From: Ascoidea tarda (nom. inval.)
Taxonomy: Eukaryota; Ascomycota; Saccharomycetes; Ascoideales; Ascoideaceae
Length of the DNA stretch: 64,000 bases
Direction: 5' to 3'
Assembly: GCA_030560485.1 (NCBI GenBank)
Contig: JAKTTS010000004.1
Span: 33,319 to 97,318, forward strand
Part shown: in pieces, positions 39,431-50,100 of the stretch
How the letters are laid out: each line of letters opens with the position of its first letter
How positions within the stretch are numbered: position 1 is the first letter of the stretch
Notes under the pieces: model-generated
Told to the model about the DNA's origin: nothing
Databases searched by the model: none
What the model saw: only the letters and a program-made list of their open reading frames with translations
Translations under genes and position numbers: made by a program

Positions 39431-40912
39431 TCAATATAATTTTGATAATGATTCTTCAACAGTATTTAAAAGAATATCAGCATGTGTTTTTTCAAATACT
39501 AAAGATGGCCTTAACCGAACAGCAGTATCTCCGCATCCACCAATGTTAACGCCATTCTTTCTACACTCTAGTAAAAAGCCATCTCTTTCTTGAGTCGTAT
39601 TAAAATCAAAAGCAATTAAAGTACCTCTATTTTTTCCTCGAAGATTTTTCACAATTTGAAAGAATTTTCCATTAAATAAAGTTTCCAAGTTGTTAAAGAT
39701 ATAATCTCCCGTTTCTTTTGTTGACTGTAATAAGTTCTTTTTGATGATTTCATTGTAAATTGTTTTAGCAATTATTGCTTTAGATGGATCACCACACCAA
39801 GTATTGAATTGTCTGAACGGTTGATCTGGTTGTAATTCAGGTAGTTTATAATAAAAACCAGCAGCCTGAAACTTTTTTGAAAAAGTTACAATATCTGGGG
39901 GATCATTTGGATCAAATAAATGTTCATGGCACCAAAATTTGCCTGATGCCCCAACCCCTGTTTGAACCTCGTCAACTATTAATAAAATTTCATAAGCTTT
40001 AGTTAGTTTTCTTAAACCTTGATAAAAATAGGGGGAGGCATGATTATCACCTCCTTCTGCTTGGATTGGCTCAACAATCATTGCAGCAATTGAACCGGGC
40101 CATCCTTTAATCAATGCTTCAGTTAGTTCTAAACATCTTTCTTCTTCTTTTTGATTTTCAATTGAATACTGTTCCAAGGGATACTTTAGAGAGGGAAATG
40201 GAGCCCTTGGCCAGGGAAATTGAGGAATATCTAGTTTATGGATTGGTTTTGATCTTGTTGTAGACAATGAACCAAATAGTCTACCATGAAAACCCTTGTC
40301 AAAAGATAAAATTGAAGCAGCTGGTGCACCTGGCGGTTTATTGTCCATAACGCTCTCAAGTTCTTCTTGAGTAAATTTAGAATTGCCTCTTTTTTTAGCA
40401 GCTTTATACATGAAAGCAGCTTTATAAGCAGTCTCATTGGCATCAGAACCAGATAGAGCAGTCCAAACTTTATCGAAACCACGAGGAGCAGCAGCTAAAA
40501 TACCATCTTTCAAAATACTTTCGTAATCATTTGAGGGAAAACAAGCTAAAGCAGGTCTATTTGCCAAAGCAACCTGCATTTCCTTGGAGATACAGACTTT
40601 CAAAAGTTCTGGATTATTGTATCCTAAAGGAATAGAGGAAATTTGGCAATACGTATCTAATAATTTATTTCCATCAACATCAACGATATAGTTTCCAATG
40701 GACTTGTAATAATCAGCAACAAAATACGCAGCACGATGATCAAAAATTTTAGCCAATTCACCTAATTTTGATTCATTAATGGGGCCTGGATATGTTTCAT
40801 AGATAATTTCGGGTTTTAAGGGCTCATTTGGAAAATAACCTGAAGCAACTGACGAGTAGTATCGTTTAATACTATTTTTTGAAATTAACGACCGATAATT
40901 TCTTGAAATCAT
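39431..40912 (-). CDS. UGA1: 4-aminobutyrate aminotransferase
   Basis: A PLP-dependent class III aminotransferase converting GABA and 2-oxoglutarate to succinate semialdehyde and glutamate (GABA shunt). 493 residues against about 471 in Saccharomyces. Landmarks: ALSGSDANETAYKAAF, FDKGFHGRLFGSLSTT, IVEPIQAEGGDNHASP, LIVDEVQTGVGASGKFW, and the PLP-lysine region TFSKKFQAAGFYY. The N-terminus MISRNYRSLISKNSIKRYYSS is rich in Arg, Ser and hydroxyl residues and lacks acids, like a mitochondrial presequence, whereas the Saccharomyces enzyme is regarded as cytosolic. The ATG at 40912 is the first in frame. It runs divergent from TIF6. Confidence 0.93.
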   Translation of the reverse strand: MISRNYRSLISKNSIKRYYSSVASGYFPNEPLKPEIIYETYPGPINESKLGELAKIFDHRAAYFVADYYKSIGNYIVDVDGNKLLDTYCQISSIPLGYNNPELLKVCISKEMQVALANRPALACFPSNDYESILKDGILAAAPRGFDKVWTALSGSDANETAYKAAFMYKAAKKRGNSKFTQEELESVMDNKPPGAPAASILSFDKGFHGRLFGSLSTTRSKPIHKLDIPQFPWPRAPFPSLKYPLEQYSIENQKEEERCLELTEALIKGWPGSIAAMIVEPIQAEGGDNHASPYFYQGLRKLTKAYEILLIVDEVQTGVGASGKFWCHEHLFDPNDPPDIVTFSKKFQAAGFYYKLPELQPDQPFRQFNTWCGDPSKAIIAKTIYNEIIKKNLLQSTKETGDYIFNNLETLFNGKFFQIVKNLRGKNRGTLIAFDFNTTQERDGFLLECRKNGVNIGGCGDTAVRLRPSLVFEKTHADILLNTVEESLSKLY

Positions 40913-41438
40913 ATCTGCTGTGAATGATTGTCTATGACACTGAAAACAAAAAGGAATTCACTGGAATATCGAAGAAATTCATTGTGCTTTAAATACAAAT
41001 TATTTCCATTTTCAAAGTCTTATCTTTAGCTCTATATCTCTAATATAAGGTAGATAATTCAAAAAAATTGCATAAACGATTGGGCAAAAAGTTCGAAATT
41101 GGGGATGAAGAGACACTTCGGCGTTCGCCAACCGCTAGTGCATAACATATGCCAAAGAATGTGTAATAATGCAAATTACGCATAATTTTTGTGGATTGTG
41201 CTTTACTGTTCAGCATGACTTGTTATCTATGGTTATGTAATGCTCGGTTTTTATAAGGAAATATCACGGGTTTGCGCCAGTTATAATGCTTGAAAATTTT
41301 CTGTTTTAAGCATTGGTTTTGAAATCAATCAAAGTTGAACTCAAGATAACTAAACATTTAAATTTTCAGCAGTTTGCAGTTATTTTTTTTTTAATTATAC
41401 ACATCTGAAAGAAGTAATTTGGAAGTTTTTGTGATATA
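40913..41438. promoter_or_regulatory. Divergent UGA1/TIF6 upstream region
   Basis: A 526-base region. Near 41119-41134 two CGG/CCG triplets occur as CGG-N10-CCG, a spacing used by Zn2Cys6 activators; the GABA-specific Uga3 is of this class, but its longer consensus is not present, so the link to UGA1 is speculative. A TGAAAATTTT element (RRPE-like, ribosome-biogenesis type) lies at 41291-41300, about 140 bases before the TIF6 start, and fits TIF6. A 72-codon minus-strand frame across the TIF6 exon-intron area is chance. Confidence 0.5.
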
Positions 41439-42270
41439 ATGGCAACTAGAACCCAATTCGAAAACTCCAATGAGTAAGTGATAATGAAACAGTACTGGAA
41501 AGAGTGTCTACCTCTCTGAGCAAACCCAAATTTCAATTTTGAGATTACTAATATTATTTTTATAAAGAATTGGTGTTTTTTCAAAGCTTACTAACTCTTA
41601 TTGCATGGTTGCAGTTGGAGGTTCTGAGAATTTTTATTCTGCATTTGAAGCAGAATTAGGAGATGTCATTCCATTAATTCATACAACAATCGCTGGCTCA
41701 AGAATTATTGGAAGAATGAGCGCAGGAAACAGAAGAGGTTTGTTGGTGCCATCTCAGACCACTGACCAGGAGTTAATGCATCTAAGGAACTCCTTGCCCG
41801 ATCAAATCAAAATACAAAGGGTGGAAGAAAGACTAAGTGCTCTTGGTAATGTCATTTGTTGCAATGATTATGTTGCTTTAGTTCATCCAGATATCGACAG
41901 GGAGACAGAGGAAATCATAGCAGACGTATTAGGTGTAGAAGTATTTAGACAGACTATTGCGGGTGTTGCATTGGTTGGCGCATACTGTTCGTTGTCTAAC
42001 CAAGGTGGTTTGGTTCACCCTCAAACTCCAGTGCAGGATCAAGAGGAATTGAGTTCTTTGTTACAGGTTCCTTTAGTTGCTGGGACTGTTAATAGAGGCT
42101 CATCTGTTATCGGCGGCGGTATGGTCGTTAACGATTGGTTAGCAGTAACTGGTTTAGACACAACTGCCCCAGAGTTGAGTGTCATCGAAAGTATTTTCAG
42201 ACTACAAGATGCCCAACCTGATGCTATTAATAACTCTTTACGTGATACTCTTATTGAAACCTATTCATAA
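41439..42270 (+). CDS. TIF6: Tif6 (eIF6), 60S anti-association factor, spliced
   Basis: join(41439..41473, 41568..42270), 245 residues, the same length as Saccharomyces Tif6. It binds pre-60S particles in nucleus and cytoplasm, prevents 40S joining, and is released by Efl1/Sdo1. Exon 1 encodes [11 protein letters not shown] plus the first two bases of a Glu codon. Exon 2 completes it and continues [20 protein letters not shown], so the in-frame ATG at 41605 is internal, not the start. The five-fold pentein repeats are clear (for example [53 protein letters not shown]). Conservation is very high throughout, ending RDTLIETYS. Confidence 0.97.
41474..41567 (+). other. Intron in TIF6
   Basis: A 94-base intron with donor GTAAGTG (41474), branch-like TTACTAAT at about 41545-41552 and acceptor ATAAAG ending at 41567. 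It splits a Glu codon after two bases (phase 2). The spliced N-terminus restores the conserved eIF6 start, which strongly supports the call. Confidence 0.93.
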
Positions 42271-42512
42271 AATGATTTTATTTTCAATTAATACAATCAT
42301 TTGAAGACACAATTAAAATTTTATTAAACGATAAAAAGAATGGATTATCGAGAAAGTCACTTTGAATTGTTAAATTTTGGTCTTTTGTGATCAATACAAA
42401 ACTGTATTTTATTGTCTGGTTTGTTTTCTTTGTTTTTTTTGTTTTTTTTTGGATTGATTTTGGCTTTTTAAATTTTTCGTTAACTCATAAATTATCACAC
42501 TGTAATCAGCCA

Positions 42513-45500
42513 TTAGTATCTGACACGCAACTTTTCCTTAATATATGCCAAATGGGTTAGTTTCTCTGCCAAGTTTTTAGTGAATCCCTTCCAAATTTCA
42601 TTTTCTCCAAGTAATTCACTTTCTGTAATCAATTTACTTCCGTTGTTATATATTTCATCTTCAAATGCCTCGTCGTTGAATTCACTACTATTTTCATTGA
42701 TAATATTAATGATAGATCTATTATCATCATTATTCATTAAACTTGCATTTTCAGAATTCATATTAATTTTATTTTTCTTAAATATTAGATTATCGAAATT
42801 AGTTGTAGGTTTGATTAGAGTTTCAAATCTATCAATGATAGATTTATTATCATCAACATCAATACCATAACCTCTGCTTTTCAAAAATTCAAACTTTTTG
42901 CTAATCTTAAAACTCTCGTTGCTAATAATTTTTAAAATATTTTCATTCAAAATCAAATTAATTTCATTATTTAATGTTATATTAAACAATGTTTCATTTA
43001 GTCCTTCAATTTTAACTCCTTCAGGAATTTTTTTTATAAGTTTAATAGGATCGATTATATTTCCAGCCAACTCAATCAAAGATCTAATAAAAATAGGTTT
43101 GTCCATAGAGTAATTTAATAAGTAGTCCCATAGTTCTTTATCATTCTGCTTTTTAGCAAAAAGAATGGCTTGCTGAGGATCACAAATTTTGTCGATGATT
43201 ATCATTAATGCCTTTTTATTCTGTCCGATTTTACCAAGTAAATACACCCACTCATTCAAGTATTCATTTTTTTCGCAAATATATATTGCCTTTTCAATAT
43301 TATAGTTATTATATTTTTTCAAAAAATTTAATAATTCCCTCTGATTGTAGATAGATAACATTTGAATCATCTCATTTTCAAAACCGTTGCATTCGCTTAG
43401 CTCATTCAAAAATAAGCTATTTAAATAATTGTAAGTAATGACTTTAAAGCTATTCAATGTTTCGCTCTTTTTTTTAAATATGTCCATTATTTTAAAAACT
43501 GGCAATTCTTCACGGTTATTAATTAGGATATCAATATTATCTTTGAGCTTAATCTCTATGTTATTGATAGATGAATCTTTTAAATCATTTGAAGTTATAT
43601 CAATTAATATGATCTCAGGAATATCTTCGATAAAATACTTTAATAAATGGTTTTTGGCTATTAACTTCAATAAATCCTTGTCCCTTGCTATCAATAAATG
43701 TGGAACTGCTAATTTAAATTCATCCATCTCAATATATAAGTTGGCTAATATTCTTCTTAATTTATTATTATTGTGATCTGTATCAGCGTCGTTATCGTTA
43801 TCATTATCGCTATCATTATAATTATAATTTCCATAGTTATTTGTTTTATATTTTTCACTTTCAATTTTTTCCTCCAATAGCTTTGCAATCTTCTTAATAT
43901 CATACAAAGATGTGTTCCATGTGGAACTTAATTTGAGATACTTTTCTTGATCATTTTCTAAGAAAAACGCTAATATAGTCTCAAAAACTCTAGAATTTAG
44001 TTTAACTTCATTTTCGTGGCAAGGAATCAACCAGCAAATAATATCAGTTTTCTTATTATTAACAAATTTCCAGATATATTTTTCCCATTTTTCTTTTATA
44101 TAATCTTCATAACTGTTGAAGAGATCAGTTTTAATCAGACTACTGGAATCGTTTATAAATTGTTTCTTATTGTTACGTTTGGTAGTATTGTTAGTTTTTT
44201 CATTAATCTTATCAGATGATAAATTGTTTTGAGTTGAATTAACTATGGTGGTGTTCCCCTTGAAATTATCTAAGCCTAAAACTTTTGAAAGACTTCTAGC
44301 AGAAGTTTCCCACTTGTTAATAAAAATTAGATTATCAACATCTTTCAAGCCGATTTCACATCTTTGAATTGGATCAATTACATGTTCACTCATTAACCAG
44401 GCTTCATAGTACTTTTTCTTGTTTAAATACCAATCTAGTCTATCATTTAGGTTAAATTCTTGAGCAATCACACCATCTCTGGCGCTAATTAAAAAATACT
44501 TTGTGGAATCTATTCCAATATATTGTTCCAAGTGATAATCGTTTAAGCCTAAGTTTTCGTAACTTTTTAAGGAAACTTCATCAATTGCGATTTCTTCGCC
44601 ATTTGTTGCTGATATCAATCTAATTTCGGGTGGATAACTAAGATTTTCACCAGTTTTGAAATTCTTTTTGGGAGGTAAGTAAGTTAAGATCATCAATAAA
44701 TCATCTTTAAAAGATGCTAAACCAGCAACCAAACTATCTATGTGAAAAACACTTTCAATTTCAGCCTTTCGTTCAGTTGGAGGAGCTCTAAAACTAGAAG
44801 CAGCCGATGTTAAACTGAACTTATTATAATCAGATTTAATTATAGTCACTTTGATGGACCAGATATGATCAGCCCAGCCAATGATCAATCTATTTGTTTC
44901 AGGGAAATTGCACCTTGGCCAATACAAATCAGCTCTGGGAGAATTTTCTGGTCTTTGAATTTTTAAGATAATTGATCTTGTGGGAATGTTAAAAATTGAG
45001 ATTCCATTATCGTTCATCCAAACCACAATATCGTCTATCCTTTGAATCGAAACAATTGGACCTCCATTTCCGTTGTTATTATCATCGATAATTGTATCAA
45101 TTCTTGAACCCAACCAGTTTCTGTGAGATAAGATGACTTTTCCAGCCATACCACCTGAAATAAAGATTCTTGACAGCTTATAATTTTTATCAATAACCAC
45201 AGCATGTACTGGTCTTTTAAAATCAAATCTTGTAATATCAGTGGGGTCTTTAATGGAACCAATGACAACAGAACCATCCATTGAAGCTGTTGCGATATAA
45301 TAGCCGTCGGTGTGAATTGATAAAATTGAGGCTTTATGAATTCTGATAGTTCTTATCGGCGTGAAATCCGGATTACATAGATGCAACACACCTGAATGAG
45401 TAGCAAAAGCAAAGACATTTTCGTTTATAAGACAGGTTGATACTGCATCTCTTGTAAAAAAGGCCAGAGGTAGGCCTGTCAAACGAGAGTATTTTAGTCT

Positions 45501-45866
45501 TGGTGGTTCGTCATCATCTTCATCATCAGTGGTGTTAGTAGTGTTGTGGTCTTCCTCTTCTTCCTCAGTGCCATCATCTTCGTCACCTTGATCCTCTTCG
45601 TCACCTTGATCCTCTTCGTCACCTTGATCCTCTTCGTCACCAGTTTCAGAATTCGCTGTCGTTGAGAAGCTATGTGTATCTGAAAGAGCTTCGGTAGAAG
45701 AGCTTGTTGATTTGGATATGTTGGAAGTGGTAGTTGTTGCAGCTGGTGCAGATGTTGCATTGATCAAAGGTGTGTGTGTGGATTCCAGCTGATTAGTAAT
45801 TACTGTTTTGGCTTTATCGGGACTTTTCCCTTGGTTGATGCCATTACTCTGTGTTATTTTGAGCAT
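42513..45866 (-). CDS. VPS41: Vps41, HOPS tethering subunit
   Basis: The subunit of the HOPS complex that binds Ypt7 on vacuoles and acts in AP-3 traffic; 1117 residues. The N-terminal 120 residues are Ser/Thr-rich, then strongly acidic. The beta-propeller opens with the family-typical EPPRLKYSRLTGLPLAFF and repeats such as SILSIHTDGYYIATASMDGSV and NRLIIGWADHIWSIKV. The C-terminal half is alpha-solenoid with a clathrin heavy-chain repeat (around AIYICEKNEYLNEWVYLLGKIG). Long Asn/Asp-rich loops, such as NYGNYNYNDSDNDNDNDADT, interrupt the solenoid. It lacks an obvious C-terminal RING. The ATG at 45866 is the first in frame. An 18-base tandem repeat encodes the GDEEDQ repeats. Confidence 0.92.
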   Translation of the reverse strand: MLKITQSNGINQGKSPDKAKTVITNQLESTHTPLINATSAPAATTTTSNISKSTSSSTEALSDTHSFSTTANSETGDEEDQGDEEDQGDEEDQGDEDDGTEEEEEDHNTTNTTDDEDDDEPPRLKYSRLTGLPLAFFTRDAVSTCLINENVFAFATHSGVLHLCNPDFTPIRTIRIHKASILSIHTDGYYIATASMDGSVVIGSIKDPTDITRFDFKRPVHAVVIDKNYKLSRIFISGGMAGKVILSHRNWLGSRIDTIIDDNNNGNGGPIVSIQRIDDIVVWMNDNGISIFNIPTRSIILKIQRPENSPRADLYWPRCNFPETNRLIIGWADHIWSIKVTIIKSDYNKFSLTSAASSFRAPPTERKAEIESVFHIDSLVAGLASFKDDLLMILTYLPPKKNFKTGENLSYPPEIRLISATNGEEIAIDEVSLKSYENLGLNDYHLEQYIGIDSTKYFLISARDGVIAQEFNLNDRLDWYLNKKKYYEAWLMSEHVIDPIQRCEIGLKDVDNLIFINKWETSARSLSKVLGLDNFKGNTTIVNSTQNNLSSDKINEKTNNTTKRNNKKQFINDSSSLIKTDLFNSYEDYIKEKWEKYIWKFVNNKKTDIICWLIPCHENEVKLNSRVFETILAFFLENDQEKYLKLSSTWNTSLYDIKKIAKLLEEKIESEKYKTNNYGNYNYNDSDNDNDNDADTDHNNNKLRRILANLYIEMDEFKLAVPHLLIARDKDLLKLIAKNHLLKYFIEDIPEIILIDITSNDLKDSSINNIEIKLKDNIDILINNREELPVFKIMDIFKKKSETLNSFKVITYNYLNSLFLNELSECNGFENEMIQMLSIYNQRELLNFLKKYNNYNIEKAIYICEKNEYLNEWVYLLGKIGQNKKALMIIIDKICDPQQAILFAKKQNDKELWDYLLNYSMDKPIFIRSLIELAGNIIDPIKLIKKIPEGVKIEGLNETLFNITLNNEINLILNENILKIISNESFKISKKFEFLKSRGYGIDVDDNKSIIDRFETLIKPTTNFDNLIFKKNKINMNSENASLMNNDDNRSIINIINENSSEFNDEAFEDEIYNNGSKLITESELLGENEIWKGFTKNLAEKLTHLAYIKEKLRVRY
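45577..45640. repeat. 18-bp tandem repeat inside VPS41
   Basis: Three full copies (45577-45594, 45595-45612, 45613-45630) and a partial fourth of an 18-base unit reading TCTTCGTCACCTTGATCC on the plus strand. On the coding strand each copy encodes GDEEDQ, giving a length-variable acidic tract before the propeller. Copies look identical by eye, implying recent expansion. Confidence 0.85.
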
Positions 45867-47136
45867 GTTTTGTTAGTGTATTATGTCAGAAAAATAAAGG
45901 ATGCTGCAGTGTGTTGTAGCTACAAAGGGTATTTACATAAATGGCTGTTGTTTTGCTGATTTCTGAAGGTCAGTTCTGTTGGGTTTGCACCTCAGATTAA
46001 TTCTCGGTCGTTGGAAATGCAGAACTTTAACTCTGAATCGCCAGTATTGCAGCATGGAAGCTGTTTTAGGGGCCGTGTGGCAAAAGGAGGTGTGTTTCGC
46101 TGGTGCTGGAGGAAGATGCCGGAGGAAGGTGTCTTTTCTTGCTGGACGAGAGGCTCTGGTGGCGAGGATGGTCTGGAAGACGATGGGTTTCACCAACAGG
46201 CAAACAGAGATGGTGAGGCAGCAAGATTTTGTTGAAATTCTACACAGCGTTGGAGAAATCCCACTTTGCGCTTGTTTCAGATGTCTTGCACTTGAACAAC
46301 TTGGTTAGATGCTTCAAACTTTTGGGAGCTTGGGAGCACAAGCTTGTCTACAATAATACATCCACTTCAATTCAATCCACGCCATGATCGTCTGCTTGGT
46401 CGAAACCAAAAGTTTTGCATTATCACCAAGAAATTCCCTCTCCTTGTTTTGTCTTGAGGAGTTTAGCGGTCTTTAAGATAACCTTTTGAATACCTGAAAG
46501 TCCTTTAGAAGTCTTTTTTTGGAATTGCATTAAATTAATCAGCTCCAATTGATAATTGGATAATTGATGTGGAAAATTCAAGTTTTCTCACTACTATTCT
46601 CATTTTTTATTATTCCTTAATGCTTGGTCAATCCATCAATCGATCTTTATTTTAGATAAAGTTGACTGTTAATCGATTTTGATATTTGAAACATCAAAGT
46701 CATATTTCACTAACATTATAGATGAAAATGATAAAACCTTGCACATCTATTCAACTTCTAATTCCATTAACTTTTCATCGTATTTAACAACGATCACAGC
46801 CTGCTTATTTGAATAAACCTTTATATTGTCTACTGAAACTGGGTGGTTTTTAGAAAATCATAAATATATATTATATGCTAAGTTGAAACAACATAAAATA
46901 CTAAAAAAAACAATATTTTGAATTGAAAATAATTTATAATTCATAATAAATGAAACGTAAATCCAGACAAAAACAGTCAATACATAAAACAGAAGTGAAC
47001 AATATCCAAACTCAATTTAATAGAGTAAACTCAAGAGGTAAATTTTGGATTCAAATAAAAATTCCCTGATGAAAAACTAAATTGTAAATCCCCAAATTAA
47101 AAAAATAAAAATAATTTTAAAAATAAAAGCTCTTAT
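45867..47136. promoter_or_regulatory. VPS41 upstream / NBR1-like downstream gap
   Basis: A 1.27-kb gap. From about 45960 to 46260 the sequence is GC-richer and open in three frames: plus-strand frames 45979-46308 and 46011-46235, and minus-strand 45933-46196. None shows a domain, and such multi-frame openness points to composition, not coding. From 46480 to 47136 it becomes AT-rich and should include the NBR1-like 3' UTR. A CACTAAC-TATAG stretch near 46709 resembles a branch and acceptor pair but has no matching donor. Confidence 0.4.
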
Positions 47137-50100
47137 TTAAATTAGCTCTCCATCCGAATCTGTTACCGACAAAATTTCATATTCCGAATCATCCTCAACT
47201 TTTTCATTATTGACATTATTGCTTGGTGTAAAACCAAGTGCCTCAAAACTAGAGTAAGCACTGCCATAATTATCCTTTTGATTCAGTGAATCAACATCCA
47301 TCAAGTTGCTTTTACCTTCAATCAAACCAATTTTTTCATCTTCAGTAACAATTATTGACTTGAAATTTTCATTATAAATTTCATCATCATCTTCTTCGTC
47401 ATCAGCCTTATCACCTTCGTCTTGTGTTCTTAAAATTACAGAAGCCTGGGGACTAACTTTCAATGTTTTGCTGGGCTCATATTGACGGCTTAAAAATGAG
47501 CTTTCACCAGAAAAAATGATACTTTCTTTGGGTAATATTGGTAAAACAACAGTGGACGCAAGAGAATCGTTATCTTTGTTTTTTTTTTTTTTTTCGTTGG
47601 CTGCAATTAAATAATTTGCTGGCTTTGAAGCTGCGATCAACTCTTTTGATATTTTTTTGTTTTGATATTGGTTAGAAACAGACACATCTTGATATACTTG
47701 GTTTCCTTCAACCTCTGATCCATTATAAATATCGACTGTTTCAATAGATTTATCAACATTATTGTTCGCTCTTGTATTTAAATCACTTTCCAGTTTTTCT
47801 CTTTCCATTTTCTTCAACATATTTCCATTTGAAAATTTCTCTTCCATCTTTGCAGATGAAATAGTAAGGTTAGACAATGTTTCTTTTTGTTCATTGATGA
47901 GTGTCTTGACAAAACTAAAATCGTTATTCAAGTTGTCTTTCACCTCACAAATTTGCTTTTTGAATTCATTGTCAGAAGTGTTCAAGTTATCTGAAATTGA
48001 ACCAATTGAACTCTCTAATTCTTTAAAGTTTTGTTGAAACTTGGTATTTTGAGTAGCAAACTTTTCATCTATAGATAATGAAAGTTTTTCAAGTTCTTTG
48101 CTGACAGAATTGATTTTTTCAAAAATTAATGCATTATTAGATTCTACCTTTGAATTTAAGCTTAAAAATTGTGCGTTGATGAGATTATTCATCTCAGCTG
48201 AATCAACATCAATAACAATTTTTTTGTTCTTATTCAGATCGAAAAAATCTAAAAAAGATACATCCTTCTTGCTAGGTGAAGATTCGCTATTTCCTTTAGG
48301 AATTCCAGATCTTTCAGATCCACTCTTAATCTTTGCACCTAACTTTTCGTCGTTTGAATCAAAAAACATATCTACATCTCCCGAAAACAAACTGTCATAA
48401 AATGGCATCTTATGAGAATCAGCATGTTGAACTTTTATGGTTTTTGCTAAACCACAATAAAATCCATCATTAATTTGGTTAGTTTTGACTTTACAACTGT
48501 CTGCTTTACTTTGAGTTTCCTCTTTGTTAAAAAATATCGAGACATTATGAGTTTTCTTGTGTTGCAAATTCTTTGAATTGAGATCAGAAAATGCAGTCTT
48601 CAGAAACTCCCAGTTACAATTTCCACAAAGATCAAAATCATGACAGTCGTTGCAATGATAACGTTCTTTAATAATTTTTTTATCACAAATGTCACAAAAA
48701 TAGATTTTACCATCATTAAGTGCTCTGTTGATTTTCTTGCCTAGAATTTCCATTTCGTGAACTTGTAAATGATCAAAACTAGATACAATAGTTGGACAAC
48801 TGAGAGCATCATTAAGGTATTGATAATAGCAAGTTTCGCAAAGATCGAAATCATGACATATTTTGCAATTGAAACGTAAATCGTCAACATCCTTATTGCA
48901 GTTATCACAGTAATGTGAACTAAAATTTCGCAAAAAAACAGTATCTGGAATTGATGGTGGTTTAACGGTTGTAAAATTGTTTGGATCTGAAAAACATTCA
49001 AAATTCAAACTGCGCTCTTTTTGATGGTCACAAATACTATCAGTCTTTCTTTTATTTTTAGAAAGATTTATCCTTAAAGCAGGAGATTGATGGTCAAAAG
49101 TTTTATCAAAACAATCAGAGCAAAAAAAAGTATTAGCTTGATTATCTAAATCGTCGGTTAAATAACGGTATGCTAACAAAGAAATTGTATTTGAACAAAT
49201 GGAACAAGTGAGACATTTCAAACTATTAACTTTGGCCAACTGAAAATGAGCTGAAAATGATAATTGAGATACATTATAATAAGATTTTGGAAGAATCAAA
49301 AGATCATGATATTTAGTATGTGAATCGTTTTCTGCTGGTTCTGTTGAACACTCTGAATCACAGGTCTCTTTGCAAGTTTCGCATAAATCAAAATCGACAC
49401 ACTCAAGACATTTATAGCGAGTACCGTTAATTGAAGGACTTGAAAGATCTTCTTCCAAGTATTTAGGACAACAAATATCACAACAAATATTTTTATGAGA
49501 TAAAAATCCTGGATTATTAACTTTCTTCCAATTAATAATATTATCACTAGCAAGTGCAGTACTCTCAGATAATGTTTGACTCAATTTTTTGAGAATATTT
49601 TCAGAAATATCATTGGTTAACTCCGCTTTCAATGTCAGAAAGGACTCATTTTTTAAAATAGATTGAGTGAGTTTTTCAATTGAATCGTGAGATAAATTTA
49701 GAGGTTCGGTTTTGGAGGGGATGGAGTCAATATCTAAATTGGCAAAATTGGATTCTGGAGCACTTTGTGTAGTGTTCTTGCCGTTAGAAAGATAATTGGA
49801 TAGGTTGGAATCTGGTGCAGAAGCGGGGGAAGATTGGCTAAACAAAAGTCCCAGATTGGCAGAACCACCCACTTCTGCGGTATCTATTAAATCCGGGTTG
49901 ACAGTGTTATTGTTGAAAGATGGGCTGTGGAAGATGGAAATTCCTGAAGCAGTTGAATCACTGGAGATGGATTGGCTCATTTGTAGTAGTGGCAAAGGAC
50001 TGATACCAACCATGTCATTGGTCTTGTCGAGAATATGTTCATGAACATAGCTTGTTACCAGTTTGTCATTTTTGAAAAAAATGATAAAACTTAAGGTGTC

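Noticed and set aside
45933-46308. Three overlapping frames on both strands upstream of VPS41
   Set aside because: Mutually exclusive frames in a GC-rich patch with no motif; best explained by composition.
46700-46725. Branch/acceptor-like CACTAACATTATAG before an ATG
   Set aside because: No donor site or upstream coding exon fits, and the downstream frame is very short.
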